Positions 36,755 to 45,873 of a stretch of 64,000 nt of DNA are shown here, piece after piece. Origin of the DNA: Verrucomicrobiota bacterium. GTDB taxonomy: Bacteria > Verrucomicrobiota > Verrucomicrobiia > Verrucomicrobiales > DEV007. How positions within the stretch are numbered: position 1 is the stretch's first letter; every line of letters begins with the position of its first letter. The translations under genes and the position numbers were made by a program. The DNA lies in contig CAUJIH010000047.1 of the NCBI GenBank assembly GCA_963205275.1, forward strand, positions 42,401-106,400, read 5' to 3'. The notes beneath the pieces were generated by a model, which worked only from the letters and a program-made list of their open reading frames with translations, did no database searches and had not been told where the DNA came from.

Positions 36755-38494
36755 ATGTCCACTGTCTTTCGTGTATTTTCCTATCTCAGGCGCTATCCTC
36801 TGCTCGCTACGCTGCAGTTGGTCTGCGCGGTGCTGATGACGGTACTGGTGATCGTCTTTCCAGGGGTAACTCAGACCATTACCAGCGAAGTCATCCCGCA
36901 ACGCGATTTCGGTCGTGTCCTCCCGCTCACCGCACTAGCTCTCGGGACCTTCTTTGCTACGAATCTATTCAATTCCCTGCGCATCATCCTGAACAATACT
37001 TTCGAGCAGCGCGTGATTTTCGACATTCGCTCCGATCTATATGAAAAAATTCAGCGACTGCCCATGCGGTGGTTTGACAATCAGCGCACCGGCGACGTCA
37101 TGACGCGAGTGACGGAAGACGTGATGGCCATGGAGCGGGTGCTCATCGACGGGATCGAAATGGGAGTCGTCGCGGTTCTTCAGATTCTGGTGGTCGGAGG
37201 ATATCTCTTCTATCTCGATCCAAAGCTGGCTCTCATCACCATGATTCCCATGCCCTTTCTTATTGGCGGAGCATGGGCCTATACGAAAATTTCTCCCCCT
37301 CGACACAAAAAAGTTCGTGCGGCGACTAGTGATCTGAACTCCCTATTGCACGACAACATCGACGGAATTTTTCAGATCAAAACCTTCACTCGTGAGAAGG
37401 AGGAGCACGAACGTTTCAATGAATCGAGTAACATCCTGAGAAAGGCGACGCTACACCTGATGAAGGGTTGGGCGGTTTATACCCCATCGATGGAGTTGGG
37501 GCGCAATCTCGGTTATGTGCTCGTCCTCGCCTTTGGTGCTTGGTCGGTGATGAATGCACCCGATCAGGACACGCTCCACGCGAAGACTGGTATTTTTGTC
37601 GCCTATTTAGTGGCACTGAGCCTCTTCTACGAGCCAATCTCTCGGCTGAACGGGCTGAACCACCTTATCCTAGGGGGACGAGCCGCCGCCCGGCGAGTTT
37701 TCGAAATCCTTGATGCAGAGGAGGAATCGAGTCTAGACGAGGGAGACTTCCTGCCTCAGCCCGTGAAGGGCCACGTCGTGCTCGATGAGGTATTCTTTTC
37801 CTACAGCAAAGACGGGCGGACTCTGAAAGGAGTCAGCATGGAAGCCCTCCCCGGACAAATGATCGCCTTAGTGGGACACACCGGAGCAGGGAAATCGACT
37901 GTGATCAATCTGCTGACACGCTTTTACGAGAGCGATTCGGGTACGATTTCCATTGATGGAGTGCCCATCAGCGGAGTCCGAAAGTCGTCGTTACGTGATG
38001 CGATGGGCTACGTGACGCAAGAAAGCTTCCTGTTCAATGGGTCCGTGAGAGAGAATCTAGCCCTCGCGAAGTCCGATGCGTCCGACCAAGAGATGTGGGC
38101 CGCCCTCACAGCCGCCAATGCCACCGCATTCGTCGAAGCTCTGCCGAATGGACTGGATACGAATGTCGGCGAGCGCGGGATTAAGCTTTCGGTCGGAGAG
38201 AAGCAGCGCATTTCCATCGCCCGGGTCATTTTAAAAAATCCTCCGATCCTCCTGCTCGACGAAGCGACAGCTAGCGTCGATACCGAAACGGAAAAGCTGA
38301 TTCAGGGAGCGCTCGAGCGCCTGATGGTCAACCGAACGAGTTTCGTCATCGCCCACCGCCTCTCCACCGTGAGAAACGCTGATCGCATCTACGTCTTAGA
38401 GAATGGGAAGGTCATCGAAGAAGGTGACCACGATACTCTAATCATCCACGACGGAGCCTATGCCCAGCTCTGTCGTCAGAGTCTAATGGCCTGA
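36755..38494 (+). CDS. ABC exporter, permease fused to ATPase (MsbA/MdlB-like)
   Basis: 579 residues from ATG 36755; a GTG nine codons upstream is open too. Six TM helices fall in residues 1-310 (about 20-40, 55-75, 130-150, 155-175, 240-260 and 275-295), and the ATPase in 330-575: Walker A GHTGAGKST, Q-loop YVTQESF, signature LSVGEKQRISIAR, Walker B ILLLDEATASVD, H-loop IAHRLST. This is a half-transporter that should form a homodimer, of the lipid-A/multidrug type. Substrate is unknown. Confidence 0.93.
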   Translation: MSTVFRVFSYLRRYPLLATLQLVCAVLMTVLVIVFPGVTQTITSEVIPQRDFGRVLPLTALALGTFFATNLFNSLRIILNNTFEQRVIFDIRSDLYEKIQRLPMRWFDNQRTGDVMTRVTEDVMAMERVLIDGIEMGVVAVLQILVVGGYLFYLDPKLALITMIPMPFLIGGAWAYTKISPPRHKKVRAATSDLNSLLHDNIDGIFQIKTFTREKEEHERFNESSNILRKATLHLMKGWAVYTPSMELGRNLGYVLVLAFGAWSVMNAPDQDTLHAKTGIFVAYLVALSLFYEPISRLNGLNHLILGGRAAARRVFEILDAEEESSLDEGDFLPQPVKGHVVLDEVFFSYSKDGRTLKGVSMEALPGQMIALVGHTGAGKSTVINLLTRFYESDSGTISIDGVPISGVRKSSLRDAMGYVTQESFLFNGSVRENLALAKSDASDQEMWAALTAANATAFVEALPNGLDTNVGERGIKLSVGEKQRISIARVILKNPPILLLDEATASVDTETEKLIQGALERLMVNRTSFVIAHRLSTVRNADRIYVLENGKVIEEGDHDTLIIHDGAYAQLCRQSLMA

Positions 38495-38552
38495 TCGTCT
38501 GACGGATTTCGAAAGGATCGTCGCCGAGAAGGAATCAGGTTAAACCGAGTGA

Positions 38553-38717
38553 CTCGCAAGGAACCTATCCCGGCAGATTCCGATCACGCCGGACGGCTTC
38601 GGTTTGCACCGGCGCATCGACTACGAGTCCAACCTGTAGGGGCGAGAGCATCTCGCGATCTCAAAGAACGAGGAAGACACGGTCGAAGTCGCCCTGAAAT
38701 TGACTAAGTGGCACTAG
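38553..38717 (+). pseudogene. possible decayed gene remnant
   Basis: In one frame of the 209-bp gap between the ABC exporter and the convergent glycosyltransferase gene, 28 codons read LARNLSRQIPITPDGFGLHR and onwards to TAG 38637. After this stop, the same frame continues for 25 codons (GREHLAISKNEEDTVEV then ALKLTKWH) to TAG 38715. Codon use looks gene-like and the composition is protein-like, but there is no start codon or ribosome site. It may be the tail of a lost gene; I cannot name the family. Coincidence is possible. Confidence 0.25.
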
Positions 38718-39438
38718 GTCGGCGATACCATAATCGACAAAGCCGCCGATGACGAGTTGCCCAAGGGCAAAAGGTAAAGAGCATGAGCTGTCCAAAGATT
38801 GCCCACGGAGAAAACCAATCTGATTTTCGCGAAGAAGTCACGATTCGCTCGAGTAAAACCACGAACTCCATTTTCTCCCGTTTCGCCCAGGCTTTCAGAC
38901 GACGAGCAAGCCAGACTTCCTCTCCGGCATAAATTGCTTCGTCAAAACCACCCACTGCATCGAAAGCATCGTGCCGCACAAAAAAGAAACTACCCGCCGC
39001 CAGACGTCGGAAGCGAGAGACTGCATCCCAGAATCGAACAATCGCCGCCACGATTAAGCTCACTTCACGATCCATCATCAATCGCGCCCCACCGCCCACG
39101 ATTCGCCCGGATGCAAGAGCAGACAGCGCATCCCGGAGCAGAGTCGGCGTCAGCAGAGTATCGGCATCCAGAAAGATGATCCATCGTGCATCAGTGGCCG
39201 CCGCACCCGTATTACGAGCGCGGGCGATCTGATGATGCTCTTCAAATACGACGCGATCCGCGCCTCCTTCACGGGCAAATTCCGCCGTGCGATCCGCTGA
39301 TGCATTATCGACGACGATCAGCTCACCACGCCCGAATGCATCTCCAAGCGATCCCATGGCCTCGCGTGCGACCTTCAGCGTCCCTGGCAGAAAGGCTTCT
39401 TCGTTGTAGGCAGGAATGATGACGGCATAGTCGGACAT
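38704..39438 (-). CDS. family 2 glycosyltransferase
   Basis: 244 residues. GT-A fold signatures: AVIIPAYNEEAFLPGTL at the N-terminus, ELIVVDNASADRTAE, QIARARNTGAAATDARW and the DxD-type LDADT (Asp at about 93). Donor is probably a UDP- or GDP-sugar. No TM helix in the core, but a hydrophobic stretch (FSPWAIFGQLMLFTFCPW) near the C-terminus may touch the membrane. It lies 15 bp downstream of the ThuA-like gene on the same strand, so co-transcription is possible. Confidence 0.9.
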   Translation of the reverse strand: MSDYAVIIPAYNEEAFLPGTLKVAREAMGSLGDAFGRGELIVVDNASADRTAEFAREGGADRVVFEEHHQIARARNTGAAATDARWIIFLDADTLLTPTLLRDALSALASGRIVGGGARLMMDREVSLIVAAIVRFWDAVSRFRRLAAGSFFFVRHDAFDAVGGFDEAIYAGEEVWLARRLKAWAKREKMEFVVLLERIVTSSRKSDWFSPWAIFGQLMLFTFCPWATRHRRLCRLWYRRPSAT

Positions 39439-39453
39439 GATCGATCAACTCGA

Positions 39454-40539
39454 TCACTTTACCTCTCCCTCACGAAAAGGCCACTCTGGAACTCCAGGCT
39501 GATCGACGGGGCGAATCGCTTTCCCGAATCCGAAATCGGCGGGCTTCAAGTTGCGCCCCGACCAGAAAGTCGGATCCTTGGCGAATCCATAAAAGCTCGG
39601 CACAAAGGGATCGACCAGACGAACATCCGCCTTTTCCGGCACCTCAGCTCCTACCAAGTAGATCGCCGCATTGATGATCAAACGTCGCAAATCCTCACTG
39701 ACCAGATCAATCGCTGCGCCTGTGGTGGTGCAAAAAGAGCGACCCGACTTCGCACCGTCAGGGGATGTGTATTCGTGCAACCAAGCGGTGGGTTGCAGCG
39801 GCTGCTGATTTTTGTCTCCGCTCACTGGACCCGATGAAGGATCGAGCGATTCCGTCACCTGCCCCCGAACGAGCACCGTATCCTGTGCGGTCAGATCTTT
39901 CACCGTATAAACATCCGTAGGACCGAAGATGTTCTTCACTCCGCGCAAAATCGGATGAGTGGCATTCGCCTCTTCGATCACCCCTCGCGTGCCTTCCTTC
40001 TTGTGCGCCCCGTGATGAGAAACCCAAGTTTCGCCGAGAATCTTCATTCCGAAGCCTCCATTCTTCCAGTCGCCATAGGTCCATTCTCCGGCTTTCATGT
40101 CATCTCCTGCGAAGGCGTGAGTCGCCGTGCGAATCCCGATCACAGGCTTTCCGGCATTCAGAAATTCCGTAATCGGAGCGATTTGTTCGGGAGGGAGATC
40201 ACGGAATCGAGTGAAGATGACCAGCAAATCCGCATCCGCCAGAGCCGTCATGCCGGGAATGTTTTTCAGGTAATTCGGATTGATGAAGCCACCCTCGGGG
40301 TCGATGGAAAACAAGACAGTCGAATCGAATCCATGTCGGCGACTGAGAATCTTCGCTAGAGTCGGCAGAGCTTCTTCGCTGCGGTATTCCTCATCACCAG
40401 CCACAAAAACGATTTTCTTTCCCTTCCCAACACCCTCCCCACCTGAGAATGTAAGTAGCTCTGGCTCGGATGAATACAGAGCAGAGGCACAGGCGAGAGC
40501 GAACGAAGCAACAACGAGACTGAAATTACGAATCTTCAT
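39454..40539 (-). CDS. secreted ThuA-like domain protein
   Basis: 361 residues from ATG 40539, with GGTGG ahead of it; a GTG three codons upstream is also open. Signal peptide about 1-24. Residues 45-320 match the ThuA (trehalose-utilisation) class of glutamine-amidotransferase-like folds: KIVFVAGDEEYRSEEALPTLAK, LADADLLVIFTRFRDL, GKPVIGIRTATHAF, SHHGAHKKEG and HPILRGVKN. The nucleophile Cys of class I amidotransferases is absent, as in most ThuA proteins. Members are abundant in marine and soil bacteria that use sugars; activity is undetermined. Confidence 0.85.
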   Translation of the reverse strand: MKIRNFSLVVASFALACASALYSSEPELLTFSGGEGVGKGKKIVFVAGDEEYRSEEALPTLAKILSRRHGFDSTVLFSIDPEGGFINPNYLKNIPGMTALADADLLVIFTRFRDLPPEQIAPITEFLNAGKPVIGIRTATHAFAGDDMKAGEWTYGDWKNGGFGMKILGETWVSHHGAHKKEGTRGVIEEANATHPILRGVKNIFGPTDVYTVKDLTAQDTVLVRGQVTESLDPSSGPVSGDKNQQPLQPTAWLHEYTSPDGAKSGRSFCTTTGAAIDLVSEDLRRLIINAAIYLVGAEVPEKADVRLVDPFVPSFYGFAKDPTFWSGRNLKPADFGFGKAIRPVDQPGVPEWPFREGEVK

Positions 40540-40655
40540 GACATCCACCGAGATTCTGCACTCTTTCCGAATCCTTCGCCATCACGGATTCATGGCGATT
40601 GAACTTTTCGGAGGACTTCACTCATCTCTGTTTCTCGCTCACTCTCGACACAACT

Positions 40656-41417
40656 CTAAGCATTTTCAGATTGAGCCATCTTCGGAACTCGATAGAGACC
40701 GAGGGTCTGGAGGCATGCGGCGATGATGCCTTCTCGTCGATTGCGATAGGGGCGAGAAGGACGGAGAGTAGGCCATCCCCGCTCCTGTCCGACAGCAGCG
40801 AGTCGCGGACTCGGGTGCACCATGACTGGATGCTCTGCGAGCTGCAATAAGGGAAGATCGGCTGAACTATCTGAATAAGCCCAGGAATCTGGCAGCGGTT
40901 CTGTAGACTCAGGAATGATTCCTCGCTTTCGCATCGCGATGAGCTTTTCCTCCTCTTTATTATTTGGACCGATGATCACGGGTAGCCAAGGTTGACGTGA
41001 AAACATCTCGACTTTCGTTCCGATGACGTAGTCAAATCCCAGATGCTTGCCGATGGCGTGGAGATAAAGCTCGGGACTCGCACTATTGAGCACCAATATG
41101 CGTCCTTCGCTCCGGTGACGGGCGATTTCCTCTAGTAGCTCCGAATGTAACGCGGCGGTGAAGTCGGTCTTCACGAACTCCTCGACGTAGGCTTCTAGGG
41201 TTTCGCGTCGCATTCCGATCAGATAGCCGAGATACAGGCGTTTCATGGTGCGAAGACTGAGAATTTTCGCTCCCGCCCAAGGGAGACAGGGCAGAAACCA
41301 AAGAAGCCAAATCCGTCTCCACCCTTCTCGTCGCAATACGAAATTACAGAACAAAGCCTGCGTGTCATGAGGCAGAAGCGTGTGATCGAGGTCGAAAAAT
41401 GCGTATGACTGGGACAT
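40656..41417 (-). CDS. HAD-superfamily phosphatase, subfamily IB
   Basis: 253 residues. The motifs of a HAD phosphatase are complete: nucleophile and acid in FFDLDHTLL (Asp9, Asp11), motif II Ser in VLNSASPELY (near 108), a Lys in NNKEEEK, and the Mg-binding acids of motif III/IV in SDSSADLPLL. The helical cap matches the IB (SerB-like) group, with a C-terminal end like acyl-transferase-coupled HAD-IB enzymes. Substrate is unknown. It diverges from the 220-aa gene with only 36 bp between starts, so the two share one promoter region. Confidence 0.85.
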   Translation of the reverse strand: MSQSYAFFDLDHTLLPHDTQALFCNFVLRREGWRRIWLLWFLPCLPWAGAKILSLRTMKRLYLGYLIGMRRETLEAYVEEFVKTDFTAALHSELLEEIARHRSEGRILVLNSASPELYLHAIGKHLGFDYVIGTKVEMFSRQPWLPVIIGPNNKEEEKLIAMRKRGIIPESTEPLPDSWAYSDSSADLPLLQLAEHPVMVHPSPRLAAVGQERGWPTLRPSRPYRNRREGIIAACLQTLGLYRVPKMAQSENA

Positions 41418-41453
41418 GGAGCGTTAGCTGATTACTGCATCGTCTCAGGAGTT

Positions 41454-42116
41454 ATGATCAAGTCACTCCGTCGCGATAAAAATGAATTCAAAGAGAAAAT
41501 GTCACTTGAGAACATTGATGCTTTAAGTTCCTTAATAAAGAACGAAGGTCGATTTTACAATTCGAACCATCTTACAGTTTATCCTCTTTCCATGAAACCG
41601 GCATATAAACTCTTCCAGCAAATGAAGCCGGAAACGGCACTCGCGATCGTCCAGTATCTTCGAGACGAGCAACGCGAGGTCTACAAGGCGACGATCCGTT
41701 CTATCGCAACGAATCGTAAACTGCGTCCCATCATTATTCAGCGAAAGCCGGCGAGCGATCAGATCGACTGGATCCTCAAAAATGTGCGGATGCGGGGTTC
41801 AGCGGAAGTTGCCACTCAGATGCTACAATTGTGGCTACTCAAGGCGCACACCTCACTGCTCAATCGCTTCCTCGACGGGCTCGGAGTCGAGCACGATGAA
41901 ACTGGTGCTGCAGAGGATCTGCCAGATACGCTCGATCCAGAGAAGCTAGAAAAGACGGTCAAGGAACTGCTCGGCGACACAGATCCAGAGGTTGTGCGCA
42001 TTTATCTGCATATCTTCCAGGGGCAGAAGTCGGGCGGATGGTCGGAGCTGACTGATCTAATAGAGAAGACGCCAGAACTTCAGTTTGCGGCGGAAGCGGA
42101 AGCTGAACCAGCCTAA
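41454..42116 (+). CDS. conserved protein of unknown function
   Basis: 220 residues, no signal peptide and no TM helix. It is largely helical, with clusters such as KPETALAIVQYLRDEQREVY and TQMLQLWLLKAHTSLLNRFL and an acidic C-terminal end (EAEAEPA). I see no known domain. It starts 36 bp from the divergent HAD gene and is followed 28 bp later by another small cytoplasmic protein, so the two plus-strand genes are probably one operon. Confidence 0.7.
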   Translation: MIKSLRRDKNEFKEKMSLENIDALSSLIKNEGRFYNSNHLTVYPLSMKPAYKLFQQMKPETALAIVQYLRDEQREVYKATIRSIATNRKLRPIIIQRKPASDQIDWILKNVRMRGSAEVATQMLQLWLLKAHTSLLNRFLDGLGVEHDETGAAEDLPDTLDPEKLEKTVKELLGDTDPEVVRIYLHIFQGQKSGGWSELTDLIEKTPELQFAAEAEAEPA

Positions 42117-42143
42117 ATCGAACCAGTTCTCCCCCCCCTTCCG

Positions 42144-42425
42144 ATGAAAAGCGCCTACGAACGAGCAATGGAGAGATTCGGGCAAACCGAACCCCCACGG
42201 AAGCTCACAGACGAGCAACGTGCCGAGTTGGCGACGATCACGGAAAAATTCAAAGCAAAGATTGCCGAAAGGGAAATTTTTCTCAACGGACTGATGACGA
42301 AGGCGATTCAAGAAGGGCGATACGGCGAATTCGAGGAACTCAAGGTCCAGTTAGTTCGTGAAAAAGCGGGCTTGGAAGCCGATTGCGAAGCAGAAAAGGA
42401 GAAAATCTGGCAGAGCAAGGCGTGA
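42144..42425 (+). CDS. small coiled-coil protein of unknown function
   Basis: 93 residues; MKSAYERAMERFG is followed by PPRKLTDEQRAELATITEKF and a long, charged amphipathic helix to the end. Proteins with the opening MKSAYE.AMER and the LT.EQ.A.LA segment are, as I recall, common in Verrucomicrobiota, Planctomycetes and Acidobacteria and have no assigned function. It is the second gene of a likely two-gene operon and is followed by a terminator-like hairpin. Confidence 0.75.
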   Translation: MKSAYERAMERFGQTEPPRKLTDEQRAELATITEKFKAKIAEREIFLNGLMTKAIQEGRYGEFEELKVQLVREKAGLEADCEAEKEKIWQSKA

Positions 42426-42454
42426 TTCTCCACGGTGGGATGTCCCGAACAACG

Positions 42455-42476
42455 GCGAGAAGGTCCTTCTCGCTTT
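42455..42476 (+). terminator. terminator-like hairpin downstream of small coiled-coil gene
   Basis: GCGAGAA-GGTCC-TTCTCGC forms a perfect 7-bp stem with a 5-nt loop (the sequence is palindromic for two bases more on each side) and is followed by TTT. It starts 30 bp after the stop codon of the coiled-coil gene. The short T-tract makes it a weak rho-independent terminator or a stabilising 3' hairpin. Confidence 0.5.
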
Positions 42477-42654
42477 CAGGCACGATGAAGCGGATGCCTA
42501 CGCGGAGCACCTAGAGATCTGATTCCTCCTTGCCTTGGAACCTATTGCTAATCACAGCCGCGACATCCAATGATTTCCTCCAGTGCGAGAAGCAAATTCG
42601 GGAATTTCGTGATTGATTAACGCGAGTAATCCTGATCAATTACACGCACTTTAG

Positions 42655-43683
42655 ATGAAGACTCCAGCGCTCATCTTCCTTTGCCTCTCTCTATTTTCGC
42701 TGCATTCGCTCGATTCCGCCGAGCCTTCTTCGGAATCGAGTCAAAACTGGAAAGGGAGCCGCTGCGAAGTTTTGCCTCTTCCGTCGCATCAGACTGTCTT
42801 TCTCTGCGATGGAGTTGAAACACTGCGCTGGCATCACGATCCCGCCGAACCACGACCATTTTTCTTCCCTTTTATGGGTCCCTCTGGCACGTCTCTCACT
42901 CGAATGGGGCATCCAGGCGCTCCCGATCACGATCATCACGATTCCATCTGGTTCGCCCACAACAAGGTCGATGGGGTGAACTTTTGGGCGAACGACACGG
43001 GAGCAAGGATTCGTCAGAAACAGTGGTTCGCCTATGAGGATGGCGACCAGGAAAGCCGAATGGCCGTCGAACTCGGCTGGTTCGACGAAAAAGAGACGGA
43101 ACTCATGACTCAGGAACTCATCGTCGCCGCGATTCCGGGAGAAAATGGCGAACAGTTTCTGGAAATCCAGACCACCCTCCGAGCAGCGAGCGGACGCGAG
43201 TCGGTCACTCTGGAGCGCACCAACTTTGGCCTCCTAGCCGTCCGCGTAACGAAGTCGATCAGCCATCGATTCGGCGGGGGAGAACTCGTGAACAGCGAGG
43301 GCCTGATCGGAGAAAAGGCCATCTTTGGACAAAAGGCGCGTTGGATGGATTACTCCGGCCCTGTGTGGGCGGGGACAGGTGCGGAGCGACGGCTCGTGAC
43401 TGAAGGAATCACGTATTTCGATCATCCGGGAAATTCCAGCTACCCTTCCGCCTGGCATGTGCGAGAGGACGGCTGGATGTGCTCGTCGCCTTGTTTCGAA
43501 AAAGACCTCATTATCAAGAAGGATGAATTTCTGCAGTTTCGCTGGCTTCTCCATGCCCATGCAGGCGGGATCAACCCCGAACGCGCCAACTCCCTGTCCG
43601 CCGACTTTGCAAAACGCCCTCAGTTTCTACTCAAAAAGAATCCATCCTCCGGAGTACGATTCACCGTATCTCGCGAACCCTGA
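42655..43683 (+). CDS. secreted DUF6807 (PmoA-like) protein
   Basis: 342 residues with a signal peptide (1-21). The family name PmoA is a misnomer from a methane-oxygenase annotation; these are secreted proteins abundant in Planctomycetes and Verrucomicrobiota. Diagnostic stretches: RPFFFPFMGPSGTSLTRMG, HPGAPDHDHHDSIWFAH (a His-rich, possibly metal-binding cluster), GRESVTLERTNFGLLAVRVT and FDHPGNSSYPSAWHVRE. A role in carbohydrate breakdown is often guessed from gene neighbourhoods, but nothing here adds to that. The 229-bp gap before it holds the hairpin noted upstream and no gene. Confidence 0.85.
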   Translation: MKTPALIFLCLSLFSLHSLDSAEPSSESSQNWKGSRCEVLPLPSHQTVFLCDGVETLRWHHDPAEPRPFFFPFMGPSGTSLTRMGHPGAPDHDHHDSIWFAHNKVDGVNFWANDTGARIRQKQWFAYEDGDQESRMAVELGWFDEKETELMTQELIVAAIPGENGEQFLEIQTTLRAASGRESVTLERTNFGLLAVRVTKSISHRFGGGELVNSEGLIGEKAIFGQKARWMDYSGPVWAGTGAERRLVTEGITYFDHPGNSSYPSAWHVREDGWMCSSPCFEKDLIIKKDEFLQFRWLLHAHAGGINPERANSLSADFAKRPQFLLKKNPSSGVRFTVSREP

Positions 43684-43840
43684 AAAGGTTGTACCGAGAA
43701 ACATCGATATTCCCGCCGTACCCAATTCCAGAAAAACCAGCGAAATTCCATCGTAAGCGCAAAAGAGCGACACAAAAAACTCCCCTCAAAGGTACGTTTC
43801 CGAGTTTGAAAGAAGCATTCATCTGCGATACTCTCCCGCG

Positions 43841-44380
43841 ATGAAATTCACCCTGTCCTTCCTCGCTGCGGCGCTCCTCCTCACTTCAGTTTCCTTCCTC
43901 TCTGCCGAGGAGACGATCGAAGTGAGTGAATTTACCTTTCGTTATGACAAACCTTGGCTGCGTCAGCAGACCAGTAGTCCGATGCGAGCCGGTCAGTTTC
44001 TTTACGAGTTCGAAGACAAGAATCAGGCGGGCGTGGAACTCGTCCTCTTTTTCTTTGGCCCCACGGGTGGTGGTGGAGTTCAAGCCAATATTGATCGTTG
44101 GATGACACAATTCGTGGGATCGCCTGAATCGAAAATCGAGGAGAAGGAGTTCAAAGGAAGAAAAGTGATTTTCGTGACTCTGAAAGGCACCTATCAAGAC
44201 ACGATGGGCGCTGCTCGTTTCTCGGGTCCCCAGGAACCCAAGGAAAATTACACGATGCTCGCCGCAATCCTTACCAGTGAAAAAGGTGACGTCTTTCTCA
44301 AGCTCGTCGGCCCCAATGCCTCAATCGACGCAGCGAAGGCGGACTTCTTCAAGTTTGCCACCAGTCCTTTCGCACAGTAA
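43841..44380 (+). CDS. secreted protein of unknown function
   Basis: 179 residues with a signal peptide (about 1-21, ending LSAEE). The mature part is a mixed alpha/beta protein (FTFRYDKPWLRQ, VELVLFFFGPTGGGG, FKGRKVIFVTLKG, KLVGPNASIDAAKADFFKF) that resembles the PsbP/DcrB-like exported lipid-binding fold in its alternation of strands and its last helix, but this is a weak impression. It is followed by a small membrane-protein gene after 21 bp. Confidence 0.65.
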   Translation: MKFTLSFLAAALLLTSVSFLSAEETIEVSEFTFRYDKPWLRQQTSSPMRAGQFLYEFEDKNQAGVELVLFFFGPTGGGGVQANIDRWMTQFVGSPESKIEEKEFKGRKVIFVTLKGTYQDTMGAARFSGPQEPKENYTMLAAILTSEKGDVFLKLVGPNASIDAAKADFFKFATSPFAQ

Positions 44381-44401
44381 GCGAAAGGAAATCTGAGTCT
44401 T

Positions 44402-44764
44402 ATGAAAAAAGTTGGCCTGAGCGCGGTCGCTCTCGGTCTTCTTCTGGCGGTCTACGTTCAGGCTTTCGAGCTCAATGGAGGGATTTCTGTCTTCTCCGTG
44501 CTGCTGTTACTGGGGACTTGCCTACCCTATCTAGTGAGTGGCCTCCTCCTGTTCCGCATCCACCAAAGCCTGATCCCCACCTGCGGAGCGATCCTGCCTT
44601 TGTTCATGGACGTGCTCACCTTTGACTCGGTATTTCTACACCCGAACTCATCCACTGCGGCCATTAATTTAGTCATCATGCCCTTTTGGAATCTGCTTTT
44701 ATTCCTGCCGATGGGGCTCCTGATCGGGTGGACTCTCTCAAGACTTCCCTTCTTTAGAAAGTAG
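44402..44764 (+). CDS. small membrane protein of unknown function
   Basis: 120 residues that are hydrophobic over most of their length, with about four TM helices (8-22, 28-50, 60-78 and 90-112). No charged signature motif or known domain. It is probably co-transcribed with the secreted protein gene upstream and converges on pdxA. Confidence 0.6.
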   Translation: MKKVGLSAVALGLLLAVYVQAFELNGGISVFSVLLLLGTCLPYLVSGLLLFRIHQSLIPTCGAILPLFMDVLTFDSVFLHPNSSTAAINLVIMPFWNLLLFLPMGLLIGWTLSRLPFFRK

Positions 44765-44780
44765 AGTGACTCCTCGGAAA

Positions 44781-45785
44781 CTACGGCCGTGCAAGCTTGG
44801 CAGCCATTCGCACTGCCTCGAAAAGGCTGCTGCCTCTGGCCTTTCCCTGCCAGGCGATATCGCACGCTGTTCCGTGATCTACACTGGTCCGGATCATCGG
44901 TAGCCCTAGAGTCGTGTTGACAGCGGTATCAAACGCCAGAGCCTTCAGAGGAATATGCCCCTGATCATGGTACATGCAGATGAAGGCGTCCACGGCTCTA
45001 CGCTTTTCCGGAACAAAAGCGGTATCTGGCGGAATCGGGCCTTCAATGATCAGTCCAGCCTCGCGAGCGGCGGCAACTGCCGGAGCGATGAGTCTCTCTT
45101 CTTCAAAATTTCCGAATAGACCATGCTCTCCCGCGTGCGGATTGAGTCCCAGTACGCAGAGTTTCGGCTCTGTGCCACGAATCCGACGCATCGCATCAGC
45201 GGTGAGTTCTATCACTTCCAGAATACGCTCTTTGGTGAGTAGATTCGGGACCTCGTGGTATCCGACGTGGACAGTGACGAAACTAGCTCGCACTTCGTCA
45301 CTGTATTGCAGCATACAGGACCGTGCGGCACCCGACATTTCGGTAAAAATCTCCGTATGCCCCGGATACAGGACTCCTGATGCATGTAGTGCCTCCTTGT
45401 TCAACGGGGCCGTGGCCACAGCCGCCACAGATCCCGATAGTGCGTGCTGGATCGATGCTGTAATGTAGCGAAACGCAGCAGCTCCCGTGCGAGCTGTTGG
45501 TAATCCTGGCACGAAATCCGTGTCATCGAAGCCTTTTAAATCCAGCACGGTAGGCTCGGATAGTGAGGCTCGTTCACCCTCCCAGTCCTCCTCAGCGATT
45601 ACGCGGTGCGGAGGAAGCCATCCCGACTTCTCGGAACACGCCCTTAGAATCTCAGCATCACCGAAGATTACTGGGATCGCAAACTCTCGAACTTCAGGGT
45701 TTTCCAAGAGTTGAAGGCAGACTTCAGGTCCGACTCCCGCAGGATCTCCCATCGTCACGGCAATGATCGGCAACGGCATGATCAT
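44781..45785 (-). CDS. pdxA: 4-hydroxythreonine-4-phosphate dehydrogenase
   Basis: 334 residues (ATG 45785; a second in-frame ATG two codons later begins MPLPIIAVTMGDPAGVG). PdxA oxidises 4-phosphohydroxythreonine in the DXP-dependent pyridoxal-5-phosphate pathway. Metal-binding histidines lie in LYPGHTEIF, HAGEHG and MYHDQGHIPLK; the substrate region TAPLNKEAL and the C-terminal RTSVDHGTA are also present. No other pdx gene is adjacent. Confidence 0.95.
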   Translation of the reverse strand: MIMPLPIIAVTMGDPAGVGPEVCLQLLENPEVREFAIPVIFGDAEILRACSEKSGWLPPHRVIAEEDWEGERASLSEPTVLDLKGFDDTDFVPGLPTARTGAAAFRYITASIQHALSGSVAAVATAPLNKEALHASGVLYPGHTEIFTEMSGAARSCMLQYSDEVRASFVTVHVGYHEVPNLLTKERILEVIELTADAMRRIRGTEPKLCVLGLNPHAGEHGLFGNFEEERLIAPAVAAAREAGLIIEGPIPPDTAFVPEKRRAVDAFICMYHDQGHIPLKALAFDTAVNTTLGLPMIRTSVDHGTACDIAWQGKARGSSLFEAVRMAAKLARP

Positions 45786-45873
45786 CAGAAAAGCACAACC
45801 AATCGAATGAGTAATATCTCATTCGAACGATTGACGAAACAGATCCGAGCGTTATCGCTTCCGGAGAAGCTAA

